A stretch of 64,000 nucleotides of DNA, taken from the NCBI RefSeq assembly GCF_024331145.1, contig NZ_JANDJO010000002.1:248001-312000 (forward strand), written 5' to 3'. The stretch comes from Shimia sp. CNT1-13L.2 (lineage in GTDB: Bacteria > Pseudomonadota > Alphaproteobacteria > Rhodobacterales > Rhodobacteraceae). The translations under genes and the position numbers were made by a program. Shown here in pieces: positions 34,362-41,814 of this stretch; position 1 is the first letter of the stretch; every line of letters begins with the position of its first letter. Below the pieces are notes generated by a model, which saw only the letters and a program-made list of their open reading frames with translations, was not told the DNA's origin and did not search any database.

Positions 34362-35483
34362 ATGAGTTTCGAAAAGCCCGGTCCGGTGGAACAGTCGCTG
34401 CGTGACGCAATCAGCCCGATCGAAGACATCATCGAAGCCGCCCGCAAGGGTGAGATGTATATTCTGGTCGATCACGAAGATCGCGAGAACGAAGGCGACC
34501 TGGTGATTGCCGCGGAATTTGCCGATGCGGCAGCGGTCAATTTCATGGCGACGCATGGTCGTGGCCTGATCTGTCTGCCGATGACGGCGGACCGGATCGA
34601 CCTGTTGGGCCTGCCGATGATGGCGGTCAACAACTCGTCGCGCCACGAGACCGCCTTTACGGTGTCGATCGAAGCGCGCGAGGGCGTGTCGACGGGGATT
34701 TCGGCGGGCGACCGCGCGCTGACCATCGCGACGGCGATCAACGAGCAAAACACCATGGCTGCGATTGCCACACCGGGCCACGTGTTCCCGCTGCGTGCGC
34801 GTCGTGGGGGCGTTCTGGTGCGTGCCGGCCATACCGAGGCTGCCGTGGATATTTCGCGCCTTGCCGGGCTGCATCCGTCGGGTGTGATCTGCGAGATCAT
34901 GAAGGAAGACGGCACCATGGCGCGTCTGCCCGATCTGGTGGAGTTCGCAAAGACCCACGACATGAAGATCGGCACCATCTCGGACCTGATCGCCTATCGT
35001 TCCAAGCACGACAACCTGATCCAGGAGACCCGTCGCGATACCGTCACCGCGGAAGTGGGCGGCGACTGGGAAATGCGGGTTTACACCGACGTGATTCACG
35101 GTGTGGAGCACATGGCGCTGATCAAGGGCGATATCACCACCGATGAGCCGGTGCTGGTGCGTACTCACGCGCTGAACGAACTGACCGACGTTCTGGGCCT
35201 TGGTCCCAAGCCGCGTGATGAGTTTTCCGATGCGATGCGTATCGTGGCCGAGGAAGGCCGTGGTGCGGTTCTTCTGTTCCGCGAGCCGCATCCCAAGTTC
35301 GACTTTGGCGATGACGAGGAACGCCCGCGCATCGTGAAAGACACCGGTCTTGGCTCGCAGATCCTGTCGAGCATGGGGCTGAGCGAGTTGATCCTGCTAA
35401 CCGACTCGCCGCAAACTCAGTATCTCGGCATTGATGCCTATGGGTTGTCGATTGTCGGAACCCGTCCGATTGCCAAGGAGTAA
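34362..35483 (+). CDS. ribB: 3,4-dihydroxy-2-butanone 4-phosphate synthase with degenerate RibA-like C-terminal domain
   Basis: Makes the four-carbon unit of lumazine from ribulose 5-phosphate. The N-terminal ~205 residues are a complete DHBP synthase: VDHEDRENEGDLVIAAE (metal-binding acids), RHETAFTVSIEAREG, and RAGHTEAAVD. The C-terminal ~165 residues align with GTP cyclohydrolase II but lack the zinc-binding cysteine cluster, as in the RibBX-type hybrids described for many proteobacteria, so cyclohydrolase activity is unlikely. ATG 34362 follows GAGAGAG. It is 3 bp upstream of ribH. Confidence 0.94.
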   Translation: MSFEKPGPVEQSLRDAISPIEDIIEAARKGEMYILVDHEDRENEGDLVIAAEFADAAAVNFMATHGRGLICLPMTADRIDLLGLPMMAVNNSSRHETAFTVSIEAREGVSTGISAGDRALTIATAINEQNTMAAIATPGHVFPLRARRGGVLVRAGHTEAAVDISRLAGLHPSGVICEIMKEDGTMARLPDLVEFAKTHDMKIGTISDLIAYRSKHDNLIQETRRDTVTAEVGGDWEMRVYTDVIHGVEHMALIKGDITTDEPVLVRTHALNELTDVLGLGPKPRDEFSDAMRIVAEEGRGAVLLFREPHPKFDFGDDEERPRIVKDTGLGSQILSSMGLSELILLTDSPQTQYLGIDAYGLSIVGTRPIAKE

Positions 35484-35486
35484 GAC

Positions 35487-36038
35487 ATGGCTGGCGCAGA
35501 AAAACACTACATCATGCCGCGAGCGGAGTTCGACAAGCCTGTCAAACTCGGCATCGTGATGTCGCCTTACTACAAGGATATTGCCGACAACATGTTGGCC
35601 GGTGCCGTGGCCGAGATCGAGGCTGTTGGTGGCACCTACGAGGTGGTCGAGGTGCCCGGTGCGCTGGAGATCCCGACCGCGATTGGCATCGCCGAGCGGA
35701 TGAGCAATTTCGACGGCTATGTGGCGCTGGGCTGCGTGATCCGTGGCGAGACCACGCATTACGAGACCGTCTGTAACGACTCGAGCCGCGCGATCCAGTT
35801 GCTGGGCCTTCAGGGGCTTTGCATCGGCAACGGTATCCTGACCGTGGAGAACCGCAAGCAGGCGGAAGTGCGCGCGGATCCGGAAGATCAGAACAAGGGT
35901 GGCGGTGCGGCCGCAGCGGCCTTGCATCTTGTCGCGCTCACGCGTAAGTGGGGCGCCCAGCGCAAGGGCGTGGGATTCGTGCCCGACGCCGAGGAATACA
36001 AGCTCGCTGGCGAACTCAAGGACAATCCGAAAGCATGA
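35487..36038 (+). CDS. ribH: 6,7-dimethyl-8-ribityllumazine synthase
   Basis: Penultimate enzyme of riboflavin synthesis, 183 residues. The fold is marked by VPGALEIPTAI, YVALGCVIRGETTHYETVCNDSSRAI (with the catalytic-region His) and GNGILTVENRKQAEVRA. It starts 3 bases after the ribB stop and its stop overlaps the nusB start (ATGA), forming a tight ribB-ribH-nusB unit. Confidence 0.96.
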   Translation: MAGAEKHYIMPRAEFDKPVKLGIVMSPYYKDIADNMLAGAVAEIEAVGGTYEVVEVPGALEIPTAIGIAERMSNFDGYVALGCVIRGETTHYETVCNDSSRAIQLLGLQGLCIGNGILTVENRKQAEVRADPEDQNKGGGAAAAALHLVALTRKWGAQRKGVGFVPDAEEYKLAGELKDNPKA

Positions 36039-36502
36039 CCCTTTCCGGCAACCAGAAACGCAAGATGAAATCCGCGTCCCGGCTTTTTGCCGTGCAGGCG
36101 CTCTACCAGATGGAGCAGACCGGCCAGACCGTGGACAAGGTGCGGGTCGAGTTTCTGGACTTCCGGTTTGGCGAGGCCTTCGAAGAGTATGACATGCTCG
36201 AGGGGGACACGGCGCTGTTCTCCAAGACCCTTGAGGACGCGGTGAACTACCAGGCCCCGATCGACCAGATGACCGACCGGGCGCTGGTTGCGAAATGGCC
36301 GCTTGGGCGCATCGATTCGACCTTGCGCGGCCTGTTCCGTGCGGCTGGTGCCGAGCTGTTGCAGTCGGGCACCCCTGCCAAGGTGGTGATCTCGGAATAT
36401 GTGGCCGTGGCCGATGCCTTCTTTCCGGGCGGCAAGGAACGCCAGTTCGTGAACGCGGTTCTCGATCACATGGCGCGGGAAGCAAAGCCCGAGGATTTCT
36501 GA
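36035..36502 (+). CDS. nusB: Transcription antitermination protein NusB
   Basis: Binds boxA RNA with NusE in rRNA antitermination. The 155-residue helical protein shows SASRLFAVQALYQMEQTG at its start, the standard NusB N-terminal helix. LRGLFRAAGAELL and ISEYVAVADAFFPGGKERQFVNAVLDHMA cover the conserved C-terminal helices. ATG 36035 lies in the ribH stop. The ribH-nusB pairing is widely conserved. Confidence 0.95.
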   Translation: MTLSGNQKRKMKSASRLFAVQALYQMEQTGQTVDKVRVEFLDFRFGEAFEEYDMLEGDTALFSKTLEDAVNYQAPIDQMTDRALVAKWPLGRIDSTLRGLFRAAGAELLQSGTPAKVVISEYVAVADAFFPGGKERQFVNAVLDHMAREAKPEDF

Positions 36503-36504
36503 AC

Positions 36505-36556
36505 GGCAAACTCTTCTCGAAGAGTTTGCCAGCCAGATGATTTTCTAGAAAATCAT
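36505..36556. repeat. Twin perfect palindromes after nusB
   Basis: GGCAAACTCTTC at 36505-36516 pairs perfectly with 36519-36530 across a 2-nt loop (12-bp stem). Six bases on, ATGATTTTC at 36537-36545 pairs with 36548-36556 (9-bp stem). They lie between the convergent nusB and amidohydrolase stops, so they may act as a two-way terminator or a REP-like element. Confidence 0.7.
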
Positions 36557-36561
36557 GCGTT

Positions 36562-38133
36562 TCAGGGCGAGGTGGGGAGAACCCAATCCTCGCCGCGCGC
36601 GGTTGTGACGTATTCCGGCCAGCGGAAGTGGAGCGGCGGTTCGTAGTCACAGAGCGGGGCCAGCCATTTGTCTCCGCCGATCCCGCCGCCGGTACGCTCG
36701 CGGAATTCAGCCTGTGCGGCCTCTAGCATCCCCCTATCGGTCAGACAGTCGAGCGCGGTCATGGCAATCACCTGCGCCGCGGTTTCGACCATCGGGTCGA
36801 TGCAGGCAGGATGCCCGCCCATCGCGTTCATCGCCCATGCCGGATAGGCAAAACCTTCGGGGGCTGTCAGGGCGGGGCGGCCGATATACAGCCGGACTGT
36901 GGGGGCGTGCCAGCAGAACTCGGTGTAGTCATCCGAGGTGAAATGGCGCTGGGTTGGCGGGAGCATCTGGCGTAGCGCGGCCTCGGCCTGTTCCGGGGGC
37001 GTGAGTTCGGAGATCATCGGCAGGAAGGGGTCTTCCATCGGCGCAAGGCCGAGTTCCGACTGGATGGCGCGGGCGAAGGCCTTGGCGTCGTCACCCCAGG
37101 TGGGTGCGCCGACGGTTTCGAGGTTGGCATAGGTGGCCGCCGAGAGGGCGTGATTGGCAAGGCCGGGGCGGGATTTGGCCACCCAGTGGCGGCGCCATGT
37201 GCAATGGCACAGTTTGGCGGCCGCTTCGGCAAAGTGGTCGAGGCCGCGAATGATGTGTTCGGCCTCGGAGACTTCGGAGATGCGGATGAAATACTGGATC
37301 TGGGCGATCTGTGCCGGGATGTTGTCGGCGGTGGCCTGTCCGTGGCTGATGATGGTTTCGTTCATTGACCAGCTTTGACCCGGTGCCATGACGTGTTCGC
37401 GCAGGGCTTTGGCAGACTGGTACATCTGGATCATGGCGTCTGTCGCACCGGGGGCGCGGGCGGCGGCGTGGCTGGCGGGGATGGGCGAGGCATCGTCGCC
37501 TGCCATCCATGTTTCCGGGTCTTCGCAGGTGAATTCATAGATCACCCCGTAGCCGACACCGCAGTGGGTATCCCAGCGGACGGTGTTACAGAGGGGTGGC
37601 ATGTAGAAAGGGTGGAACGAGATCGCGGCGTCGAGATCGTCATAGTAGCCGGCCGCGGCGTGGACCGGTTTTGAGCCACGCACCTTTTCCGCCGGTTCGC
37701 CGAAGAATTTGAGGCGGCCGGGGATGTTGTGTTCCTGCATGGCGGCCTTGGCGGCAAGGAAGCCACCCAAGGACCCGATTCCCAGAGCTGAGTGGGGATC
37801 GGTGTGGCCGCCTGCATGGGGCGAAAGGCCGGGGCGCGGTGTTTTGCGGGGTTCCGCCGCCTGGCAATTGCCCGGAATGCCGTCATATTCCGCATAGCCG
37901 CCAATGGTCGGGCCGTCGCCATTTTCCCAGGTCGCGCAGAATGCGGTGGGCATGCCGCCTGAGCCTTCTTCGACGGTAAAGCCTTCGCGGCGCAGAAGGT
38001 CGACGTAGAAGGCCGCGCTTTTGTATTCACGCCACGCGGTTTCGCCAAAATCCCAGACTGTGCGTGTCCATTGCGACAGGTCGGATTTTCGTGCGGCAAC
38101 CGAGGCACGGGCGGTGGATTTCGGACTGGTCAT
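36562..38133 (-). CDS. M20-family amidohydrolase (AbgB-like)
   Basis: A 523-residue metal-dependent amidohydrolase resembling p-aminobenzoyl-glutamate hydrolase subunit B and related M20D aminoacylases. Recognisable parts are ETAWREYKSA near the start, IGGYAEYDGIPGNCQ, AGGHTDPHSALGIGSLGG (metal-binding), FFGEPAEKVRGSKP, and AISFHPF. The C-terminal part has TSDDYTEFCWHAPT and MGGHPACIDPM. Substrate not known; it acts alone with no subunit A nearby. Start ATG 38133. Confidence 0.85.
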   Translation of the reverse strand: MTSPKSTARASVAARKSDLSQWTRTVWDFGETAWREYKSAAFYVDLLRREGFTVEEGSGGMPTAFCATWENGDGPTIGGYAEYDGIPGNCQAAEPRKTPRPGLSPHAGGHTDPHSALGIGSLGGFLAAKAAMQEHNIPGRLKFFGEPAEKVRGSKPVHAAAGYYDDLDAAISFHPFYMPPLCNTVRWDTHCGVGYGVIYEFTCEDPETWMAGDDASPIPASHAAARAPGATDAMIQMYQSAKALREHVMAPGQSWSMNETIISHGQATADNIPAQIAQIQYFIRISEVSEAEHIIRGLDHFAEAAAKLCHCTWRRHWVAKSRPGLANHALSAATYANLETVGAPTWGDDAKAFARAIQSELGLAPMEDPFLPMISELTPPEQAEAALRQMLPPTQRHFTSDDYTEFCWHAPTVRLYIGRPALTAPEGFAYPAWAMNAMGGHPACIDPMVETAAQVIAMTALDCLTDRGMLEAAQAEFRERTGGGIGGDKWLAPLCDYEPPLHFRWPEYVTTARGEDWVLPTSP

Positions 38134-38270
38134 TCATTGCTCCCTCAAACAATGTGCGCAGCCTAGGGGCGATATGCAGGAGGTGGCAAGCGGGCTTGCG
38201 TGAATTTCGTCGATTGCCCTTGCCACATGCCAGAGTTGGCATATCATGTAGGGCAGAAGGGAACCGAACC

Positions 38271-38579
38271 ATGCCCAAGCTCATTCGTCTCTATATTCTT
38301 CAGGTTCTGGCCGGATTTGGCCTGTCTGCCCTGTTTGTCGCCCTGCTTTTGTATTTCAACGTGGGCAATCTCTGGCATCTTGTTAATGCGACAAGTGGGG
38401 GATACGTGGCGGTTGTCATGCTGTTCATGTTCAACGGCATCGTCTTTGCCGGTGTGCAGTTCTCGATCACGATCATGCGCATGGCGCGCGACGATGGCCC
38501 CGGTGGCGGCAAGAAAGATGCGCTTCCGGTGTTGGAGCCTGCACTGGTTCCGGTGCCTGTGGAACGGCGCAAGCCTTAG
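38271..38579 (+). CDS. Hypothetical membrane protein (102 aa)
   Basis: Two membrane helices (about 9-29 and 43-66) and a short cytoplasmic proline-rich tail. MPKLIRLYILQVLAGFGLS and the N-G-I-V-F-A-G-V-Q-F segment look like a small conserved Rhodobacteraceae protein of unknown function. ATG 38271 follows AGAAGGGAA. It converges with the DUF1059 gene 19 bp away. Confidence 0.75.
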   Translation: MPKLIRLYILQVLAGFGLSALFVALLLYFNVGNLWHLVNATSGGYVAVVMLFMFNGIVFAGVQFSITIMRMARDDGPGGGKKDALPVLEPALVPVPVERRKP

Positions 38580-38598
38580 TCGTCACTCTTTTCCTTCG

Positions 38599-38811
38599 TT
38601 ACCCGACCGCGGCGACCGTGACCGGCCTGATCAGCGTATCAAGGTAGGTGCGCGTTGCGGTGTCCCATGTGCCCGGGTCTTCGTCATGGGCGACGCGGGC
38701 GTGGGTTTCCATCAGCGTCCAGACTTCCTCGCGGGTCTGGGCAACGACGCTGGCGGGACAGGCTTCCATCCCTTCGCAGTCGCGACAGGCGTAAGAATAT
38801 GCGTTTGACAT
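38599..38811 (-). CDS. DUF1059-like small protein (70 aa)
   Basis: A short protein with CRDCEGMEACPASV near the N-terminus and the segment TREEVWTLMETHARVAHDED, the pattern of DUF1059 (small metal-binding-like proteins: Cys pair, then a helix ending in HxxxxH). Function unknown. Start ATG 38811. Confidence 0.75.
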   Translation of the reverse strand: MSNAYSYACRDCEGMEACPASVVAQTREEVWTLMETHARVAHDEDPGTWDTATRTYLDTLIRPVTVAAVG

Positions 38812-38862
38812 GATGCATCCTCCCGCAGGCAGGATAGCACAAAACGCGTTTCGATGCCGGGA

Positions 38863-39555
38863 TCAGTCGCAGACTGTCAGGATTTCCTCGAGCGGTTTCT
38901 TGATCTTGGCCACGGCGGGAATGGTGGCATCCTCGGCCGGATGGCCCACGGCGAGGATCATGATCGGCTTTTCCGACTCGGGGCGGTTCAGGGCCCCGTT
39001 AAGGAATTTCATCGGGTTCGGGGTGTGGGTCAGGATCGACAGGCCCGCGTTGTGCAGGGCCGCGATGAGAAAGCCGCAGGCGATGCCGGTGCTTTCGGGC
39101 ACATAGTAGTTCTTGTAGCGGGTGCCGTCATCGAACAGGCCGTACCGCTGGGCAAAGACCACGATCAGCCAGGGTGCGTCCTCGAGGTGGGGTTTGTCGG
39201 CGTTTGTGCCAATCGGTTCGAGCGCCTTGATCCATTCGTCGCCCGCGCCGCCAGCATAGAAGCGGCGTTCCTCTTCCTCGGCCTCGGTGCGGATCTGTGC
39301 CTTGAGGGCGGGGTTGGCAATGGCCACGAAGTGCCAGGGTTGATGGTTGGCACCGGACGGGGCGCGGCCTGCGGTCTTGATGCAGGTCTCGATCACCTCG
39401 CGGGCCACGGGGCGGGCGGAGAAGTCGCGCACGGTATGGCGGCGCTGCATGAGATCGAAGAATGCATCGGCGGCGGCCTGCATCTCCGGGTCGGTGATCT
39501 CGGTCCGGTCGGGAAGGGGGATCGGTTCGAAGGTGAGATGATCGCGGGCGAACAT
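38863..39555 (-). CDS. Nitroreductase family protein
   Basis: A 230-residue FMN-dependent oxidoreductase. RRHTVRDFSARPV (FMN phosphate-binding Arg region) and GRAPSGANHQPWHFVAI are standard nitroreductase motifs, and GIACGFLIAALHNAGLSILTHTP forms the dimer/FMN helix. It resembles the branch near dehalogenase-like and BluB-like enzymes by the long N-terminus, but I cannot assign a substrate. ATG 39555 follows AAGGAG; in-frame starts further upstream have no ribosome site. Confidence 0.88.
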   Translation of the reverse strand: MFARDHLTFEPIPLPDRTEITDPEMQAAADAFFDLMQRRHTVRDFSARPVAREVIETCIKTAGRAPSGANHQPWHFVAIANPALKAQIRTEAEEEERRFYAGGAGDEWIKALEPIGTNADKPHLEDAPWLIVVFAQRYGLFDDGTRYKNYYVPESTGIACGFLIAALHNAGLSILTHTPNPMKFLNGALNRPESEKPIMILAVGHPAEDATIPAVAKIKKPLEEILTVCD

Positions 39556-39889
39556 GCGGTGCTCCTTGGTGGCTTTGAAAGCGACCCTAGACGAGCAGGT
39601 TGAAGGTGAAAAGTGGCGGGCCCGCAAACGCAGCCGTGGGGTTATCTCATTCCCGAGGACCTGTTTATACAGGTGGGCGCCAGGTAACCAGGCCAGGACC
39701 AGGACAGAGCCAGCTCCCTCGGAATTGCTTAAGGCCACCGGAATGCAACCGTATCACGAGAAGGGCAGCACCCGCCGAAGGCTTAGGTAATGCGTGGCGC
39801 CTGTTTCGGCAAGGGGGCAGCTGCGGATTTTGGCGGAGGTTGGCGGGATGTGACTTGATTTTTGTTCACTAATTGTTCACGTTTTACCT
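39556..39889. other. 334-bp noncoding region, possibly containing a structured RNA
   Basis: No credible gene on either strand. It holds the mmcB SOS box at its right end. The stretch 39649-39810 contains nested complementary segments: ATTCCCGAGG (39649-39658) with CCTCGGAAT (39717-39725, one bulge), a perfect ACCTGT-TTAT-ACAGGT hairpin (39659-39674) inside it, and GCCGAA/TTCGGC (39774-39779, 39805-39810). I recognise no known RNA family. Confidence 0.4.
39864..39878 (+). promoter_or_regulatory. LexA (SOS) box GTTC-N7-GTTC upstream of mmcB
   Basis: GTTC ACTAATT GTTC, a perfect alphaproteobacterial LexA operator ending 11 bases before the mmcB start codon. Caulobacter mmcB is known to be SOS-regulated, which supports the site. 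Confidence 0.85.
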
Positions 39890-40342
39890 ATGGATGAGAA
39901 TCTGCAACCCGGACAGCTTTTGGCGCGTGGCGTCAGCCGTCATCTGCGCTCGCACGGTTTCGTGTCGGTCGAGGAGTTCGTACCCATTCGCGGCCTGCGT
40001 GTCGACGTGATGGCACTGGGGCCGAAGGGGGAGTTGTGGATTGTCGAATGCAAATCCAGCCGTGCCGATTTTCAGAGCGATGCCAAGTGGCAGGGATACC
40101 TTGAGTGGTGTGACCGGTATTTCTGGGCGGTGGATCTCGATTTTCCCACGGAACTCCTGCCGGCGGACACCGGTTTGATCATGGCGGATGCCTATGACGC
40201 CGAGATCGTGCGGATGGGGCCGGAAGACAAGCTGGCGGCGGCGCGGCGAAAGAAGCTGATCCAGAAGTTCGCGATGGATGCCGCCCGGCGATTGCATCGG
40301 TTCCGTGATCCGAAGTTGTCGGCATTGCCGGACGAAGAGTAG
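39890..40342 (+). CDS. mmcB: MmcB family DNA repair protein
   Basis: A 150-residue protein implicated in mitomycin C resistance in Caulobacter. It has a PD-(D/E)xK nuclease-like core: Asp39 in LRVDVMAL and Glu53-x-Lys55 in WIVECKSS, followed by DFQSDAKWQGYLEWCDRYF. This suggests a restriction-endonuclease-like fold acting on damaged DNA. The LexA box directly upstream indicates SOS induction. Start ATG 39890; no strong ribosome site, and the leader is very short. Confidence 0.9.
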   Translation: MDENLQPGQLLARGVSRHLRSHGFVSVEEFVPIRGLRVDVMALGPKGELWIVECKSSRADFQSDAKWQGYLEWCDRYFWAVDLDFPTELLPADTGLIMADAYDAEIVRMGPEDKLAAARRKKLIQKFAMDAARRLHRFRDPKLSALPDEE

Positions 40343-40352
40343 ACCGGAAACG

Positions 40353-40382
40353 AAAAAAGCGCGACGGGGACCGCCGCGCTTG
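40353..40382. terminator. Bidirectional terminator between mmcB and DUF6324 gene
   Basis: AAGCGCG/CGCGCTT stem with further CGG/CCG pairing, flanked by an A run on the left, serving the convergent pair. Confidence 0.6.
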
Positions 40383-40404
40383 ATGTCTGTTTGATGCCCC
40401 AGCG

Positions 40405-40596
40405 CTATTTGCTGGCGATATTGCGGGCGGTTGCAGCCGCCGCGCGCATTTCTTCCGCGATCTCCTCGGCTTCTTCGGGGGAAAAGTCCATTGGGATTTC
40501 CATGCCATCAGCTTCGACGAAAAGGCGGACGAACCCCTGATCGGTTGGGCCGATCTGAAGATTGGCTTCGATGTCGCGTTCGGTGTTAATGCCCAT
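40405..40596 (-). CDS. DUF6324-like small acidic protein (63 aa)
   Basis: A small protein, MGINTERDIEANLQIG at the start, then FVRLFVEADGMEIPMDF and an acidic/alanine helix (PEEAEEIAEEMRAAAATARN). I associate it with DUF6324 of Rhodobacteraceae; function unknown. ATG 40596 follows AAGGAACTTGAA and lies one base from the methyltransferase stop, so the two form an operon. Confidence 0.75.
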   Translation of the reverse strand: MGINTERDIEANLQIGPTDQGFVRLFVEADGMEIPMDFSPEEAEEIAEEMRAAAATARNIASK

Positions 40597-40597
40597 T

Positions 40598-41362
40598 TCA
40601 AGTTCCTTCGGCGGGTTCGATGACCAGCCATTCCCCGATAATCTTGCGGCCATCCGACAAAACAAGGGAGCGGTCGAGGTCATGCATTCTTTCAAGTTCC
40701 TCGATGCCGTTGAAAGTGTTGGATTCGGCTTTGAGGACGCGTGCGCGATTGCCGTCGGGGATACGCGCGATCAGCGCCTCGCGCAAGGCCAAGCCTGCGG
40801 GCATGTTGCGGTCATGCAGTTCGACAATGATACGCGCGTTCTTGAGAGCTGCGAGCAGTTCCTTGGTCAGGACATCAAACTCGGCCCCTTCGATATCGCA
40901 GAGGATAACCGACCTGGAGAGGTCGGCGCCGATTTCGTCCAATTGGGCACCAAGGGTTTCGTCGGCAATGCCGCGGATCACGACCTTGTCGGCCACACCG
41001 TTCATTTCTGCGTTGGCCTGAACCGCGTTGCGGCCTGCCTCGGTCATCTCGAAACAGATCGAACGCTCGCAGAGACCCGCGAACAGGGGGCCAAGCGACA
41101 TATATCCATCGGCAGCACCTAGGTTGATCAGGTCCGTGAAGGGGGCGGATGCAGTGATTTCGTGCACCACCTGCGTCTCATAAAGGCCGAAGATTTTGAG
41201 ACCGAGAGGTCCGCGAGAAACGTTTGAATCGCCTTGGAGCTTGAGTCCTTTGTAAGCTCCCATTTGCACCTCGCCATTGTGGCGAGAGAAAATCTCGTTC
41301 GACAGGCTTTTACGTCGGTTTTTCGCAATCGCCTTGGAGGCGGCGTTCAGTAGCTTCTTCAA
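40598..41362 (-). CDS. FkbM-like SAM-dependent methyltransferase
   Basis: A 254-residue class I methyltransferase. The SAM-binding motif I is TDLINLGAADGYMSLG (about 75-90). CFEMTEAGRNAVQANAEMNG gives motif II, and SVILCDIEGAEFDVL matches the FkbM-type DIEGAE motif. The N-terminal ~65 residues are basic. FkbM-like enzymes O-methylate sugars or small molecules; the substrate here is unknown. Upstream of the DUF6324-like gene. Confidence 0.8.
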   Translation of the reverse strand: MKKLLNAASKAIAKNRRKSLSNEIFSRHNGEVQMGAYKGLKLQGDSNVSRGPLGLKIFGLYETQVVHEITASAPFTDLINLGAADGYMSLGPLFAGLCERSICFEMTEAGRNAVQANAEMNGVADKVVIRGIADETLGAQLDEIGADLSRSVILCDIEGAEFDVLTKELLAALKNARIIVELHDRNMPAGLALREALIARIPDGNRARVLKAESNTFNGIEELERMHDLDRSLVLSDGRKIIGEWLVIEPAEGT

Positions 41363-41488
41363 GATGGCTCCTTAACGATTTGTTAACTTATATCGTGCTT
41401 AGGCCCTTGAGAAAAGAATTTCCTCTTGCCGCAAATTTTGCCGAACAAAAGTTTCTCACGCTCGGCGAAAGTAATTGTCAAAATTGGC

Positions 41489-41516
41489 TTGCATTCACCT
41501 GAAGCTAGGGATAAAT
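41489..41516 (+). promoter_or_regulatory. Putative sigma-70 promoter of tRNA-His
   Basis: TTGCAT (41489-41494), 16-bp spacer, ATAAAT (41511-41516), ending 12 bases before the tRNA. Pattern match only. Confidence 0.35.
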
Positions 41517-41528
41517 CGCCCGAACAGT

Positions 41529-41605
41529 GCCGCCTTAGCTCAGTTGGTTAGAGCGCTGGATTGTGGATCCAGAGGTCCCCCGTTCGAGCCGGGGAGGCGG
41601 TACCA
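41529..41605 (+). tRNA. tRNA-His (GTG)
   Basis: A full 77-nt cloverleaf with encoded CCA: acceptor GCCGCCT/AGGCGGT, D-arm GCTCAGTTGGTTAGAGC, anticodon arm CTGGA-TTGTGGA-TCCAG with anticodon GTG, T-arm around GTTCGAG. The base before the acceptor is T, and the discriminator is A, so there is no G-1:C73 pair. That loss is a known trait of many alphaproteobacterial tRNA-His. Confidence 0.97.
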
Positions 41606-41630
41606 TCTCCCAAAAAGCGATGACCGAAAC

Positions 41631-41653
41631 GCCCCGCTGGCGGGGCTTTTGTT
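41631..41653 (+). terminator. tRNA-His terminator
   Basis: GCCCCG-CTGG-CGGGGC hairpin followed by TTTTGTT, 25 bases after the tRNA. Confidence 0.8.
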
Positions 41654-41814
41654 GCGCGTCGCAGTGGAATTGCCTGTTCTTGGTCAGATTGTTGCCGCGA
41701 GGGCGTTAAAATCCACGGAAATCAGGGTTTTTCTTGCCAGATTGGGATTTTTACCCAACGATAAAGCCATCGAATAGTTCATTTTGACGCGCAACGTTTT
41801 CTTGGAGATACGCC

